Shown here: piece after piece, positions 9,523 to 18,492 of the stretch
How positions within the stretch are numbered: position 1 is the first letter of the stretch
Layout: each line of letters starts with the position of its first letter
Source: Clostridia bacterium
GTDB taxonomy: Bacteria; Bacillota; Clostridia; Christensenellales; CAG-917
Assembly: GCA_017618055.1 (NCBI GenBank)
Contig: JAFZVB010000018.1
Span: forward strand, 1-64,000
DNA length: 64,000 bases
Direction: 5' to 3'
Notes under the pieces: model-generated
What the model was told of the DNA's origin: nothing
The model's input: the letters and a program-made list of their open reading frames with translations, nothing else
Database searches by the model: none
Program-made: the position numbers and the translations under genes

Positions 9523-10602
9523 TTATTGTGCTAAAACCTTAGATAAGAAGTCTTTTAAACGTGGGTTTTGTGGGTGGTTAAATATTTCATCTGGTGTTCC
9601 TTGTTCTAGTATACCACCTTGAGCCATAAACATAATTCTTGTTCCAACTTCCTTTGCAAAACCAATTTCATGTGTGACGATAACCATTGTCATACCAGTA
9701 TCTGCAAGTTTTTTCATAAGTTCCAAAACTTCGCCAACCATTTCTGGATCTAGGGCAGAGGTAGGTTCATCAAAGAGCATTACTCTTGGTTTCATCGCTA
9801 GTGCTCTTGCAATAGCTGCACGTTGTTTTTGTCCACCAGAAAGAGAAGAAGGGAAAGCTTCAGCCTTATCTGCAAGACCAACTTTTGTTAGAAGATCCAT
9901 TGCATGTTCTTTAGCTTGAGCAACTATTTCTTTTTTAGAGGAGAATGGCAATTCCATAATCTCTCTTGTTCTAATTTCGGTTATACCGAACTTCTTACTT
10001 TCTAGCTTATTTTTCCTTTGGTTTAGACTAATGACTTGCTTTGTTAGATTGTGGTCATAAGATGCATATTCTTTACCTTCTTTTTGGACTATTGTCTTTG
10101 TTGCAAGCCATTGTTCTTCTATAGGTCCTAATTGTTCGTTTATTGCATCTATCTTTCCCTGTATTTTAGCCATGCTTTTTTCAATTTGTTTGCCATGATT
10201 CTTTAAAAGAGATTTAGCAATAGCATTTTGAATAGGGAAGAATATCTTTTGTAACTTTTGTTTTCTTAGTTTTTTCTTGTTAATTAAGATAGGAGCAAGT
10301 GTTATATTGTCCAATACATTCATATTGTTGAACAAATTGAATTGTTGGAAAACCATACCCATCTTTTGACGGTGTTCATTAATATCTACTCTTAAGTCTG
10401 CAAGGTCTACGCCATCAAAATAAATGTGTCCAAATGTTGGATCTTCAAGGACGTTTAAACATCTTAAGAAAGTGGACTTACCAGAACCAGATGGTCCAAT
10501 AATAACAACCTTTTCTCCTTCATTAATTGTTTCAGTGATGTTGTCCAATACTAGGAGGTCTCCGAAACTCTTTGTTAAATTCTTAACATCTATTAATCCC
10601 AT
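9523..10602 (-). CDS. Amino-acid ABC transporter ATPase (GlnQ/HisP-type) with a ~110-residue internal insertion
   Basis: It powers uptake of a polar amino acid with the permease and binding protein encoded just upstream. Walker A is GPSGSGKS at 36-43, the Q-loop is F-Q-Q-F-N at 85-89, the signature is LSGGQ at 254-258, Walker B is VMLFDEP at 274-280 and the H-loop His is 311. All catalytic elements are intact. GlnQ-type ATPases usually have ~240 residues; this one has 359. The extra sequence (about 110-222) interrupts the helical subdomain between the Q-loop and the signature. It is Lys/Gln/Glu-rich and looks helical or coiled-coil. The segments on both sides (TLAPI before, [18 protein letters not shown] after) join normally if the insert is removed. 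There is an 8-bp gap to the permease gene. Confidence 0.92.
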   Translation of the reverse strand: MGLIDVKNLTKSFGDLLVLDNITETINEGEKVVIIGPSGSGKSTFLRCLNVLEDPTFGHIYFDGVDLADLRVDINEHRQKMGMVFQQFNLFNNMNVLDNITLAPILINKKKLRKQKLQKIFFPIQNAIAKSLLKNHGKQIEKSMAKIQGKIDAINEQLGPIEEQWLATKTIVQKEGKEYASYDHNLTKQVISLNQRKNKLESKKFGITEIRTREIMELPFSSKKEIVAQAKEHAMDLLTKVGLADKAEAFPSSLSGGQKQRAAIARALAMKPRVMLFDEPTSALDPEMVGEVLELMKKLADTGMTMVIVTHEIGFAKEVGTRIMFMAQGGILEQGTPDEIFNHPQNPRLKDFLSKVLAQ

Positions 10603-10610
10603 AATCCCTC

Positions 10611-11375
10611 CTATTTATTTCCTTTAAAGGCTTTTCCTAGACGATCTCTCCAGTCATCTTTTTTGTTGCTTAGTCTAGTTTCTTTGCCTTCTTTTCTGAG
10701 CCATTTTTCAAGCAATTTTATAAGAATTGTTATTATAATAACAAGAACGAGATAGAATAGCGCAAGCATTACATAAGGGATGATGTATTCATATGTTGCA
10801 TCTGCAATACTTCTAAATGCCTTTGTTAAGTCTACAACTGCTATGAAACTTACAACAGATGTATCTTTAATTAACAATATAAATTCATTACCAATTGTTG
10901 GAAGAATGTTCTTAATTGCCTGAGGAATAATAATCTTCATCATTGTGGCAGAGTATGAAAGACCTAAAGCACGTCCAGCTTCCATTTGTCCTTTATCTAC
11001 ACTCATAATACCAGCACGCATTATTTCTGCTTGATATGCAGCTGAGTTAAGACCAAAAGCAATTATTGCAACTGCCAATTTATCTACTCTTAATCCAAGT
11101 GCAGGGAACAATACGAAATATGTTACAAGCAATTGTACTACAATAGGAGTTCCTCTAAAGAATCCCATGTAAATGTCTGATGTTACAGAGAAGAACTTAG
11201 GAAGGAATTTGTACTTTGGAACTACTTTAGTAATAGCAATTATAGTACCAATTACTAACCCAATTAACAAGCCAGAGACGGCGATCAGAGCCGTAACTCC
11301 GAGGCCGTCTAAGACATTGTGATATCCGCCTTTTGTAACGAATTGTTTAACGAATACTTGCCACGCTTTTTCCAT
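10611..11375 (-). CDS. Amino-acid ABC transporter permease (HisM/GlnP family)
   Basis: 254 residues with about five membrane helices. It has the binding-protein-dependent transport signature around '[28 protein letters not shown]', where the EAA loop docks on the ATPase. It forms the membrane channel, probably as a homodimer, of the importer encoded with the genes on each side. The last ~35 residues are a charged cytoplasmic tail. It lies between the binding-protein gene (6-bp gap) and the ATPase gene (8-bp gap), all on the minus strand. Confidence 0.92.
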   Translation of the reverse strand: MEKAWQVFVKQFVTKGGYHNVLDGLGVTALIAVSGLLIGLVIGTIIAITKVVPKYKFLPKFFSVTSDIYMGFFRGTPIVVQLLVTYFVLFPALGLRVDKLAVAIIAFGLNSAAYQAEIMRAGIMSVDKGQMEAGRALGLSYSATMMKIIIPQAIKNILPTIGNEFILLIKDTSVVSFIAVVDLTKAFRSIADATYEYIIPYVMLALFYLVLVIIITILIKLLEKWLRKEGKETRLSNKKDDWRDRLGKAFKGNK

Positions 11376-11381
11376 TATTTA

Positions 11382-12185
11382 TTATGCACCGAAATATTCT
11401 GTAATGATTGCGTTGATTTTTGTTTGGTTTGCTGCGATCCATGTGTTAAGTTTTTCAAGGAGTGCTGCATCTGATTTGTCTACTGCGAAAGCATATTCTT
11501 CTTCAGTAAGAGCAATGTTGATAACTTTGATGTTTGTGTTGGATGATGCAAGAACTTTTGCTGGACCTTCATCAACTACTACAGCAGCAACATTACCTGC
11601 GATTAAGTCTTGGACTGCAAGAGCAACTGTTGTGTAACCTGTTGCATCAAGGTTTGTATATCCATCAAATCCCCAGTCTTCGTCACCTTCTACATAGTAG
11701 AGTCCTGTTGTTCCGTTTTGTACACCAACTTTTGTGCCATTTGTGTATTGAGCAAGTTTTGCTTCTACTTGTGCTTTTGTTGTGAGTCCGTCAAATGTTG
11801 TGTCACTTGCTTTTACGATAACCATTTGTGATGCGTTATAGTATGTTGTAGAGAAGTTAACTGTTTGCTTTCTTGTTTCATTTACTGTTAATGCAGCTGC
11901 ACCAATTTTTGTTGTTGTACCTACAGATGCTACTACTGAATCAAATTCCATATCTTCGATCTTAAGTGTGTAGCCATTGTCATTTGCGAATGCTGCCATA
12001 ATGTCCATATCAATTCCTTTGAATGCATCGCCTTCTTTGAATTCAAATGGAGGGAAAGCTGCGTTAGTTGCAACTGTCAATGTATTATCTGCTTTCTTGT
12101 TACATGCTGTAAGTGCAAATGCACCTACTGTTGCTAAGATAGCTACTAATGCTAAACAAACGATAATTTTAGTTAATTTTTTCAT
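11382..12185 (-). CDS. Amino-acid ABC transporter substrate-binding lipoprotein (family 3 SBP)
   Basis: 267 residues. The lipoprotein signal ends in L-T-A-C, and the mature protein starts C-N-K-K. The family 3 signature is clear: 'TVATNAAFPPFEFKEGD' followed by 'KGIDMDIMAAFA', then the lobe-crossing 'VGVQNGTTG' and the D-L-x-A-G-x-V-x-A-V-V-V-D segment. It captures an amino acid outside the cell and delivers it to the permease; the ligand cannot be told from sequence. It is the first gene of the operon, with a promoter at 12248-12220 and a set of ATGCAT repeats upstream of the -35 that may be operators. Confidence 0.92.
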   Translation of the reverse strand: MKKLTKIIVCLALVAILATVGAFALTACNKKADNTLTVATNAAFPPFEFKEGDAFKGIDMDIMAAFANDNGYTLKIEDMEFDSVVASVGTTTKIGAAALTVNETRKQTVNFSTTYYNASQMVIVKASDTTFDGLTTKAQVEAKLAQYTNGTKVGVQNGTTGLYYVEGDEDWGFDGYTNLDATGYTTVALAVQDLIAGNVAAVVVDEGPAKVLASSNTNIKVINIALTEEEYAFAVDKSDAALLEKLNTWIAANQTKINAIITEYFGA

Positions 12186-12219
12186 ATTTGTGTCTCCTAT
12201 GTTTTGTTAGATTGGTTGT

Positions 12220-12248
12220 ATAATAATACGTAGTTTGCATAAAATCAA
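12220..12248 (-). promoter_or_regulatory. Promoter of the amino-acid ABC operon
   Basis: Minus strand TTGATT (12248-12243), 17-bp spacer, TATTAT (12225-12220). The spacer contains TTTTATGCA (minus strand), matching half of the upstream repeats at 12292-12345. Confidence 0.7.
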
Positions 12249-12291
12249 CTAAAAATTTATAAAAATATTAAAAAATTGCAAAAATATTTAA

Positions 12292-12345
12292 TTTTATGCA
12301 TTTTTACCCTTATTTTTATGCATTTTACAATTTTTATGCATTTTT
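12292..12345. repeat. Three copies of TTTTATGCATTTT between divergent promoters
   Basis: Copies lie at 12292-12305, 12314-12326 and 12332-12345. Their ATGCAT cores are 22 and 18 bp apart, roughly two helical turns. A fourth half-copy (TGCATAAAA, plus strand) lies in the ABC promoter spacer near 12236-12244. An outer inverted repeat (TTTTACCCT near 12302-12310, AGGGTAAAA near 12347-12355) brackets copies 2 and 3. The layout suggests operators for a repressor or activator of one or both flanking genes. Confidence 0.5.
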
Positions 12346-12365
12346 GAGGGTAAAATAAACTAACA

Positions 12366-12395
12366 TTGACAAAGAAAAAATTTAAGTAAGATAAT
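12366..12395 (+). promoter_or_regulatory. Promoter for the zinc-ribbon membrane protein gene
   Basis: TTGACA (12366-12371), 18-bp spacer, GATAAT (12390-12395). Transcription would start about 6-7 bases before the ATG at 12409, leaving almost no leader. Confidence 0.55.
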
Positions 12396-12408
12396 ATTTA
12401 TAGAGAAT

Positions 12409-12900
12409 ATGGATGATAAATTTATAAAAACTAAGAAAAAATCATACACACTTTTCATAATCCTTACATGTTTATTATGTTTAGGAATACTTTTATTGAT
12501 GGCTGGCGTATTGATTTTAACGTTGGCTAAGATGATGGGACTTTCTATTCCCTTTATTATTTTAGGTTGTGCGTGTACGCTTGCGGGTATGTACGGAGCA
12601 CCATCTGCCAAGACTAATTACAGAACATATTTAAAGTATGAAGTTTTCATTAAGAGTGTGAATGAAGAAGGGATTAAGAGCAGAGAGATTCTAATGAATA
12701 GGCTCAATATGAGTGAAGATGCTTTTGATAAAATGGTTAATTATTGTATTAAGAATGAATTCATTAAAGAAATAGAAGAAAAGGTAGAAACAGAAGAAAA
12801 GCATATTTGTCCTAATTGTGGCAAGGAAATACCTGAAGATAGTGAGATGAAGTTCTGTCCATATTGTGGTGGAGTGTTAAAGGGAGAGGAAAATGAATAA
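12409..12900 (+). CDS. Small membrane protein with C-terminal zinc ribbon
   Basis: 163 residues. Two membrane helices lie at about residues 12-35 and 40-62. A charged helical region follows that could be a short winged-helix-like segment ('ILMNRLNMSEDAFDKMVNYC'). The C-terminal zinc ribbon is C-P-N-C-G-K ... F-C-P-Y-C-G-G. The ribbon is probably cytoplasmic. I do not recognise a named family. No Shine-Dalgarno precedes the ATG, and the nearest promoter is only ~13 bp away, so the transcript may be leaderless. The stop overlaps the start of the next gene by 8 bp, implying a two-gene operon with the lipoprotein esterase. Confidence 0.7.
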   Translation: MDDKFIKTKKKSYTLFIILTCLLCLGILLLMAGVLILTLAKMMGLSIPFIILGCACTLAGMYGAPSAKTNYRTYLKYEVFIKSVNEEGIKSREILMNRLNMSEDAFDKMVNYCIKNEFIKEIEEKVETEEKHICPNCGKEIPEDSEMKFCPYCGGVLKGEENE

Positions 12901-14173
12901 AAAATTTCTAGTTTTAATTATCTTGGTGTTGGTATTAAGTTTATGCTTAATATTTGTTTCCTGTAACAAAAAAGAGAAAGAGATAGATCCTCCTAAAGAT
13001 GCCACATATCATAGTGACAAAGTCATATATTCTTTAGATGAAGAAATAGATAAAGATGCATACCTTTCTTATATGCAAGATGGACAAGAGTATACCTATG
13101 GTATAAAGGATGAAGGTGTGGTTGTAGAAAACTTTGCAACAGATGAGTGCAAAGGGATGGTAGAAGCAAGAGTTACTCTTCCAAATGGATTAAAAACCTC
13201 ATTTACATATTTTGTAACTAAAGAGGCAGAAGTACTTCAAGATAAGACCCAAACAACATATAAGAATTTGGCATACGGAAACAGATTGGATTACAAAGAA
13301 GATAGTAACCAATTATTTGATATGTATCTTCCTAAACCTTTAAAAGACATAACTGGCGAAGAGCCTGTCATGCTTTATATTCATAGTGGTGGCTGGGTAT
13401 TTGGAAGCAAAGGTGAAGCAAGTTCTGGACTTATTCCTGCAATTGTAAGCAATGGTTTTGTAGTTCTTAGTATGGATTATAAACTTGCTGGAGCAGAAGT
13501 ATCTATGCTAGATCAGTATCATGATATTGGTGCTATGATGGCATATCTTTGTTCTTTCTTGCCAGCAAATGGAATGGATGTAGATAAGATTGCAATTGGA
13601 GGATATTCTGCAGGTGGACACTTATCTGCTTGGTATGGATATTCTGCTCAAAATGCACTTCCTATTAAAATAGGATTTGAAATGGATATTGCAGGACCAG
13701 TTAATGTTGCAGATGAAGGATATTTAAATGCATTCTTTAATTGTGTAGATGACTATGAAGATATTCTTGCATTATTCATGGATATGTTCTGTGGTATTTT
13801 GGGAATAGAGTATGACGAGGACAAAGATTACTTTGCAGATACGGATTATTTAATAGATGTAATATCTCAATATACAGCACTTAATTATATTAATAGTAAT
13901 TCAATTCCAGCTATTATGGCATATGCATCTGGAAACCCACAAACAGGCGAAGGGGAAGACTTTAATCCTTGGGGTCCATTATTTGTTTCTCAAAACGATG
14001 GCTTAGTCCCATTATCCTGTTATACAAACTTCAAAGCAAAGCTAGACGAGAATAATATAGCGAATGAATCTAAGGTATTTGAAGGGCAAGATCATTCATC
14101 TGTTTATAAAAACACTTCTATGATAGAATGGATGTGTGAGCAAGTTAAAGAGTACGCAAAATTATATTTATAA
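12893..14173 (+). CDS. Lipoprotein alpha/beta hydrolase (esterase, BD-FAE/Abhydrolase_3-like)
   Basis: 426 residues. The lipoprotein signal ends F-V-S-C (lipidated Cys24, then N-K-K-E). A ~115-residue beta-rich N-terminal part precedes an alpha/beta hydrolase domain. That domain has the oxyanion-hole motif H-S-G-G-W (around 163), nucleophile Ser239 in G-G-Y-S-A-G-G-H, Asp369 in Q-N-D-G-L-V-P and His401 in G-Q-D-H-S-S. It should be a carboxylester hydrolase tethered outside the membrane; the substrate is unknown. It begins inside the preceding gene (ATGAATAA junction) and is likely translated by coupling. The next gene has its own consensus promoter. Confidence 0.85.
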   Translation: MNKKFLVLIILVLVLSLCLIFVSCNKKEKEIDPPKDATYHSDKVIYSLDEEIDKDAYLSYMQDGQEYTYGIKDEGVVVENFATDECKGMVEARVTLPNGLKTSFTYFVTKEAEVLQDKTQTTYKNLAYGNRLDYKEDSNQLFDMYLPKPLKDITGEEPVMLYIHSGGWVFGSKGEASSGLIPAIVSNGFVVLSMDYKLAGAEVSMLDQYHDIGAMMAYLCSFLPANGMDVDKIAIGGYSAGGHLSAWYGYSAQNALPIKIGFEMDIAGPVNVADEGYLNAFFNCVDDYEDILALFMDMFCGILGIEYDEDKDYFADTDYLIDVISQYTALNYINSNSIPAIMAYASGNPQTGEGEDFNPWGPLFVSQNDGLVPLSCYTNFKAKLDENNIANESKVFEGQDHSSVYKNTSMIEWMCEQVKEYAKLYL

Positions 14174-14187
14174 TTTTATAAAGGGTA

Positions 14188-14216
14188 TTGACAAACCTAT
14201 TATTCGCAATTATAAT
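14188..14216 (+). promoter_or_regulatory. Consensus sigma-A promoter for the FAD dehydrogenase gene
   Basis: TTGACA (14188-14193), 17-bp spacer, TATAAT (14211-14216): a perfect match to consensus, giving a leader of about 55 bases. Confidence 0.85.
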
Positions 14217-14276
14217 TCACAAGGCACGTGAGAACATACTGTTCAAAATCGTGAATAATATATCAAAGAGGTGTCT

Positions 14277-15674
14277 ATGAAACAATATGACATTTGCATA
14301 GTTGGAGCAGGTCCAGCTGGAATCTTTACCGCAATTGAATTAATTAAGAACGGTAGAAAAGATAAAATCCTTATAGTAGAGAAAGGAAAGGCAGTAGAAA
14401 AGAGACATTGTCCTAAGGCAGAAACAGGTGTATGTGTAAACTGTTCACCATGCAATATCACCACAGGATTCTCTGGAGCAGGAGCTTTCTCAGATGGAAA
14501 ATTATCTCTTTGTGAAGAAGTTGGTGGTGAATTGCCAGATTTAATCGGTCATTCATTTGCTCAAGAGTTAATAGACTATACAGATAAGATTTATCTAGAA
14601 TTTGGTGCAGACACACATATTGAAGGTTTAGGAAACGAAGAAAAGATTAAAGTTATTCGTAAGAAAGCAATTGCAGCAGGACTTAAGCTTGTAGATTGTC
14701 CTATTCGTCATATGGGCACAGAAAAAGCACATGAGATTTATTATGGAATAGAGAAGTATCTTTTAGACAATGGTGTAGAGATGCTCTTTAATACAACTTG
14801 CACAGATATTATTCTAGAGAATAATGAATGTAAGGGTATCATAATTGGAGAAGGTGCTAAACAAGAAAAGATTTATGCTGGAAAGACTATTATTGCAACA
14901 GGAAGAAGAGGAGCAGAGTGGCTTGAAAAGATTTGTTCTACATATAATGTAGATCATGGTCCTGGCATTGTAGATATTGGTGTTAGAGTTGAAGTTAGAA
15001 ACGAAGTTATGGAAGACATTAACGAAGCATTATATGAGAGTAAACTCGTTGGATTCCCAAGACCATATCAAGATAAGGTTAGAGTATTCTGTCAAAACCC
15101 ATCTGGATTTGTTGCACAAGAAAACTATGATAACAATCTCGCAGTTGTGAACGGACACAGTTTTAAAGATATTAAGAGTCCAAATACAAACCTTGCAATT
15201 CTTTGCTCACATAGATTTTCCGAACCATTCAAGCAACCAATTGAATACGCAATTAAAGTTGGACAATTAACAAATATGCTTGGTGCTGGAAAGATTATGG
15301 TTCAAAGATATGGAGATATTATTGCTGGAAAGAGAACATGGCAAAGAGAGTTAGACAGATCTAACGTAAGACCAACTCTTAAAGATGCAATTGCTGGAGA
15401 TATTACAGCAGCATTCCCATATAGAAGTATGACAAACATCCTTAAGTTCATAGAAATGGTAGATATGGTAGTTCCTGGCTTTGCTGGATATGAAACATTA
15501 CTTTATTCACCAGAGTTAAAGTTCTATTCAAATAAGATTAAAATGGACGAACATCTCACAACATCCGTTAAAAACTTACATTGCTTAGGAGATTCTAGTG
15601 GTTGGACAAGAGGATTAATGATGGCTTCAGTAATGGGCGTATTAATGGCTAGAGAAATTATCCAAAACGACTAA
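14277..15674 (+). CDS. FAD-dependent dehydrogenase (COG2509-type)
   Basis: 465 residues from the ATG at 14277. A GTG at 14271 is in frame but lies inside the AAAGAGG ribosome site, so the ATG is preferred. The N-terminal Rossmann motif is I-V-G-A-G-P-A-G-I-F-T-A, followed by E-K-G. A Cys cluster at about residues 45-60 (C-P-K ... C-V-N-C-S-P-C) precedes the conserved G-F-S-G-A-G-A-F-S-D-G-K-L-S-L stretch. A second FAD-contact region (C-L-G-D-S-S-G-W-T-R-G) lies near the C-terminus. These features mark the uncharacterised FAD dehydrogenase family related to geranylgeranyl reductase-like oxidoreductases. The substrate is not known. It is transcribed alone, ending at the hairpin at 15701. Confidence 0.85.
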   Translation: MKQYDICIVGAGPAGIFTAIELIKNGRKDKILIVEKGKAVEKRHCPKAETGVCVNCSPCNITTGFSGAGAFSDGKLSLCEEVGGELPDLIGHSFAQELIDYTDKIYLEFGADTHIEGLGNEEKIKVIRKKAIAAGLKLVDCPIRHMGTEKAHEIYYGIEKYLLDNGVEMLFNTTCTDIILENNECKGIIIGEGAKQEKIYAGKTIIATGRRGAEWLEKICSTYNVDHGPGIVDIGVRVEVRNEVMEDINEALYESKLVGFPRPYQDKVRVFCQNPSGFVAQENYDNNLAVVNGHSFKDIKSPNTNLAILCSHRFSEPFKQPIEYAIKVGQLTNMLGAGKIMVQRYGDIIAGKRTWQRELDRSNVRPTLKDAIAGDITAAFPYRSMTNILKFIEMVDMVVPGFAGYETLLYSPELKFYSNKIKMDEHLTTSVKNLHCLGDSSGWTRGLMMASVMGVLMAREIIQND

Positions 15675-15700
15675 TTAAATTATTAATTTAAAACAATGAT

Positions 15701-15734
15701 AGAAAGTCTCAATTAATTTTGGGATTTTCTTTTA
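15701..15734 (+). terminator. Rho-independent terminator
   Basis: A 12-bp stem AGAAAGTCTCAA / TTGGGATTTTCT with two G-U pairs and a 6-base loop, followed by TTTA. It ends the FAD dehydrogenase transcript just before the clpB promoter. Confidence 0.65.
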
Positions 15735-15741
15735 TAATTGC

Positions 15742-15769
15742 TTGACATATAAATATAAAGTGCTACAAT
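15742..15769 (+). promoter_or_regulatory. clpB promoter
   Basis: TTGACA (15742-15747), 16-bp spacer, TACAAT (15764-15769). CIRCE-like elements begin two bases downstream, so a bound repressor would block initiation. Confidence 0.8.
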
Positions 15770-15770
15770 A

Positions 15771-15820
15771 TTAGCAGACAAGCATAGAGAGTGCTAACAA
15801 AATAGCATAAAGAGTGCTAA
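15771..15820 (+). promoter_or_regulatory. CIRCE-like HrcA operator with an extra half-site
   Basis: TTAGCAGAC (15771-15779), a 9-bp gap, GAGTGCTAA (15789-15797): CIRCE is TTAGCACTC-N9-GAGTGCTAA, so the right arm is perfect and the left has two changes. A second perfect right arm follows at 15812-15820, 23 bp further on, and AAGTGCTAC overlaps the promoter near 15758. Heat-shock repression by HrcA is inferred. Confidence 0.75.
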
Positions 15821-15842
15821 TACATAATAGGAGGATAATGTT

Positions 15843-18437
15843 ATGGATACAAATAAGTTCACACAAAAAGCTTTATCTGCAATTAATAATGCACAGATGA
15901 TAGCCCTTGAAAAGAAGAACCAGGAGTTAAAGCCTGAGCATCTAGCATTGTCTTTAATACAAGATAAAGAAGGATTAGTAAGAAATATAATAGAAAAATG
16001 TGGTAGCAACGCAAGTGCAATTGAAAGAGAAGTAGAACAAACTATTAATGGATTCCCAAAGGTTTCTGTTAATGGTGATCGAGATAGTGGTTTATATGTC
16101 TCTACAAATACTTCCATGATACTTGGTCAAGCAGAAAAATTTATGAAGAGAGATGGAGATTCTTTTGTTAGTGTAGAGCATTTATTTGAAGCTATATTAG
16201 ATAACCCAACTCCAGCACTTAAGAAAATCTTTAGTAACTATGATTTAACTAAGTCCAAATTCATTACTGCCTTAAAGCAAGTAAAGACACAACCAATTAA
16301 TTCAGATAATCCAGAGGACACTTATGATGTTCTTGGAAAGTATGGATATGATTTGGTTGAAAGAGCAATACATGGAAAACTAGATCCAGTTATTGGCAGA
16401 GATGACGAGATAAGAAACGTCATAAGAATTCTTTCAAGAAAGACCAAGAACAACCCAGTTTTAATTGGTGAGCCAGGTGTTGGTAAGACAGCAATTGTAG
16501 AAGGACTTGCACAAAGAATAGTAAGAGGTGATGTCCCAGAAGGATTAAAAGACAAGCATATATTTGCTTTGGATATGGGTGCCTTAATTGCTGGTGCAAA
16601 GTATAGAGGTGAGTTTGAAGAAAGACTTAAAGCTGTACTAAATGAGATTAAGAAACAAGAAGGAAGAACACTTCTTTTCATAGATGAATTACATACAATT
16701 GTTGGCGCAGGAAAGAGTGATGGTGCAATGGATGCAGGCAACCTTTTAAAGCCAATGCTTGCTAGAGGTGAGTTACATTGTATTGGTGGAACAACCTTGG
16801 ATGAGTATAGAAAATACATTGAAAAAGATGCCGCATTAGAGAGAAGATTCCAACCTGTTATGGTTGAAGAACCTAGTGTGGAAGACACCATTGCAATCTT
16901 AAGAGGACTTAAAGAAAGATACGAAATCTTCCATGGTGTTCGTATTCATGACCAAGCTTTAATTGCAGCTGCAACTTTATCAAACAGGTACATTACAGAT
17001 AGGTTTTTACCAGATAAAGCTATAGATTTGGTAGATGAAGCCTGTGCGATGATAAGAACAGAGATAGATAGTATGCCAATAGAAATGGATGTCATTTCTA
17101 GAAAAATTATGCAAATGCAAATTGAAGAATTGGCACTATCTAAGGAAGAAGATAAGCTCTCTAAAGATAGACTAGAAGCTTTAAGAAAAGAACTAGCAAA
17201 TCTTCAATCTCAATTCAATGAAATGAAAGTAAGACTAGAGGCAGAGAAGAAGGGAATCAATGAAGAGCAGATGACCAAAGCAGAGATAGACAAGGTAAAT
17301 CTTGAAATAGAGAATGCTAAGAGACATGGAGACTTTGGTAAGGCTGCAGAATTACAATATGGTAAACTTCCTCAACTTCAACAAGCTCTAGAAAATCTTA
17401 AGGGTAAAGAAGAAAAAGGTAATACATTATTAAGAGATGAAGTTACAGCAGAAGAGATTGCAAAGATTGTTGCAAAGTGGACTTCAATTCCTGTAACAAA
17501 ACTTATGGAAAGTGAAAAGATGAAAGTTCTACATCTTGGAGATGAATTACATAAGAGAGTTATTGGACAAGACGAAGCAGTTAAGAAAGTCTCTGAAGCA
17601 ATACTTCGTTCAAGAGCAGGTATTTCGGATGAGAATAGACCAATTGGATCCTTTATGTTTATTGGACCAACAGGTGTAGGTAAGACTGAACTTGCAAAGA
17701 CACTAGCACAATATCTCTTCGATGATGAGAAGAATATTGTAAGAATTGATATGACAGAGTACATGGAAAAATTCAGTGTTTCTCGTTTAGTAGGCGCTCC
17801 TCCAGGATATGTTGGATATGATGAAGGTGGCCAACTTACAGAAGCAGTAAGAAGACATCCATATTCAGTTGTTCTTTTTGATGAAATTGAGAAGGCTCAT
17901 CCAGATGTATTTAATATCTTATTACAAGTATTAGATGATGGACGTATAACAGATAGTCAAGGAAGAACTGTAAACTTCAAGAACACCATTATCATTATGA
18001 CATCCAACATTGGAAGCAATATTATCTTAGATAATATAGATGAGAATGGAAACTTTAAAGAAGGAACAAGAGATAGTATAGATCAAATCTTAAAATCTAC
18101 ATTTAGACCAGAGTTCCTTAATAGGTTAGATGACATAGTAATGTTTACACCATTATCTCATAGCAATATTGGTAAAATTGTAGACCTTATGTTAGATAAG
18201 CTTAGAGGCAGACTAGAAAGTCAAAACCTCAAACTCGAAGTAACAGACAAAGCAAAAGAACTCGTTATTGAAGGTGGCTATGATGTAACATTTGGTGCAA
18301 GACCTCTAAAGAGATACATTGAAAGCAACATTGAAACTCCAGTAGCAAGAATCATTGTTGGTGGAGACTTGGGTGAAGGAAGCACCATCGTTGTGGACGA
18401 AAAAGAGGGCAAACTTGACCTAAGTGTAAAGAAATAA
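15843..18437 (+). CDS. clpB: ATP-dependent disaggregase ClpB
   Basis: 864 residues, full length. It has a Clp N-domain, first AAA+ module (Walker A G-E-P-G-V-G-K-T near 209, Walker B F-I-D-E-L-H), a middle coiled-coil region (~400-530, Lys/Glu-rich) and a second AAA+ module (G-P-T-G-V-G-K-T near 608, G-A-P-P-G-Y-V-G-Y pore loop, then L-F-D-E-I-E-K-A-H). The pore loop and middle domain identify ClpB rather than ClpC or ClpA. It threads aggregated proteins and works with DnaK. Start: ATG at 15843, 8 bp after AGGAGG. Regulated by the CIRCE-like elements upstream. No ClpP-binding loop is evident. Confidence 0.96.
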   Translation: MDTNKFTQKALSAINNAQMIALEKKNQELKPEHLALSLIQDKEGLVRNIIEKCGSNASAIEREVEQTINGFPKVSVNGDRDSGLYVSTNTSMILGQAEKFMKRDGDSFVSVEHLFEAILDNPTPALKKIFSNYDLTKSKFITALKQVKTQPINSDNPEDTYDVLGKYGYDLVERAIHGKLDPVIGRDDEIRNVIRILSRKTKNNPVLIGEPGVGKTAIVEGLAQRIVRGDVPEGLKDKHIFALDMGALIAGAKYRGEFEERLKAVLNEIKKQEGRTLLFIDELHTIVGAGKSDGAMDAGNLLKPMLARGELHCIGGTTLDEYRKYIEKDAALERRFQPVMVEEPSVEDTIAILRGLKERYEIFHGVRIHDQALIAAATLSNRYITDRFLPDKAIDLVDEACAMIRTEIDSMPIEMDVISRKIMQMQIEELALSKEEDKLSKDRLEALRKELANLQSQFNEMKVRLEAEKKGINEEQMTKAEIDKVNLEIENAKRHGDFGKAAELQYGKLPQLQQALENLKGKEEKGNTLLRDEVTAEEIAKIVAKWTSIPVTKLMESEKMKVLHLGDELHKRVIGQDEAVKKVSEAILRSRAGISDENRPIGSFMFIGPTGVGKTELAKTLAQYLFDDEKNIVRIDMTEYMEKFSVSRLVGAPPGYVGYDEGGQLTEAVRRHPYSVVLFDEIEKAHPDVFNILLQVLDDGRITDSQGRTVNFKNTIIIMTSNIGSNIILDNIDENGNFKEGTRDSIDQILKSTFRPEFLNRLDDIVMFTPLSHSNIGKIVDLMLDKLRGRLESQNLKLEVTDKAKELVIEGGYDVTFGARPLKRYIESNIETPVARIIVGGDLGEGSTIVVDEKEGKLDLSVKK

Positions 18438-18448
18438 TAAATAAGTAC

Positions 18449-18476
18449 TTGCAATTATGGGTGGGCATAGTATAAT
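18449..18476 (+). promoter_or_regulatory. tmRNA promoter, overlapped by a 13-bp inverted repeat
   Basis: TTGCAA (18449-18454), 16-bp spacer, TATAAT (18471-18476). An inverted repeat covers the -10: ATGGGTGGGCATA (18457-18469) and TATGCTTACCCAT (18476-18488), with two G-U mismatches and a GTATAA loop. Confidence 0.75.
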
Positions 18477-18492
18477 ATGCTTACCCATTAGT

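Noticed and set aside
12186..12360. Possible T-box or amino-acid riboswitch before the ABC importer
   Set aside because: The promoter is only ~35 bp before the ATG, leaving no room for a structured leader. The repeats lie upstream of the promoter.
14199..14260. Inverted repeat TATTATTC / GAATAATA around the leader of the FAD dehydrogenase
   Set aside because: Only 8 bp of AT-rich arms separated by ~45 bp; expected by chance in this composition.
16322..16891. 189-residue minus-strand frame within clpB
   Set aside because: Shadow of the first AAA+ domain; no ribosome site and no family match.
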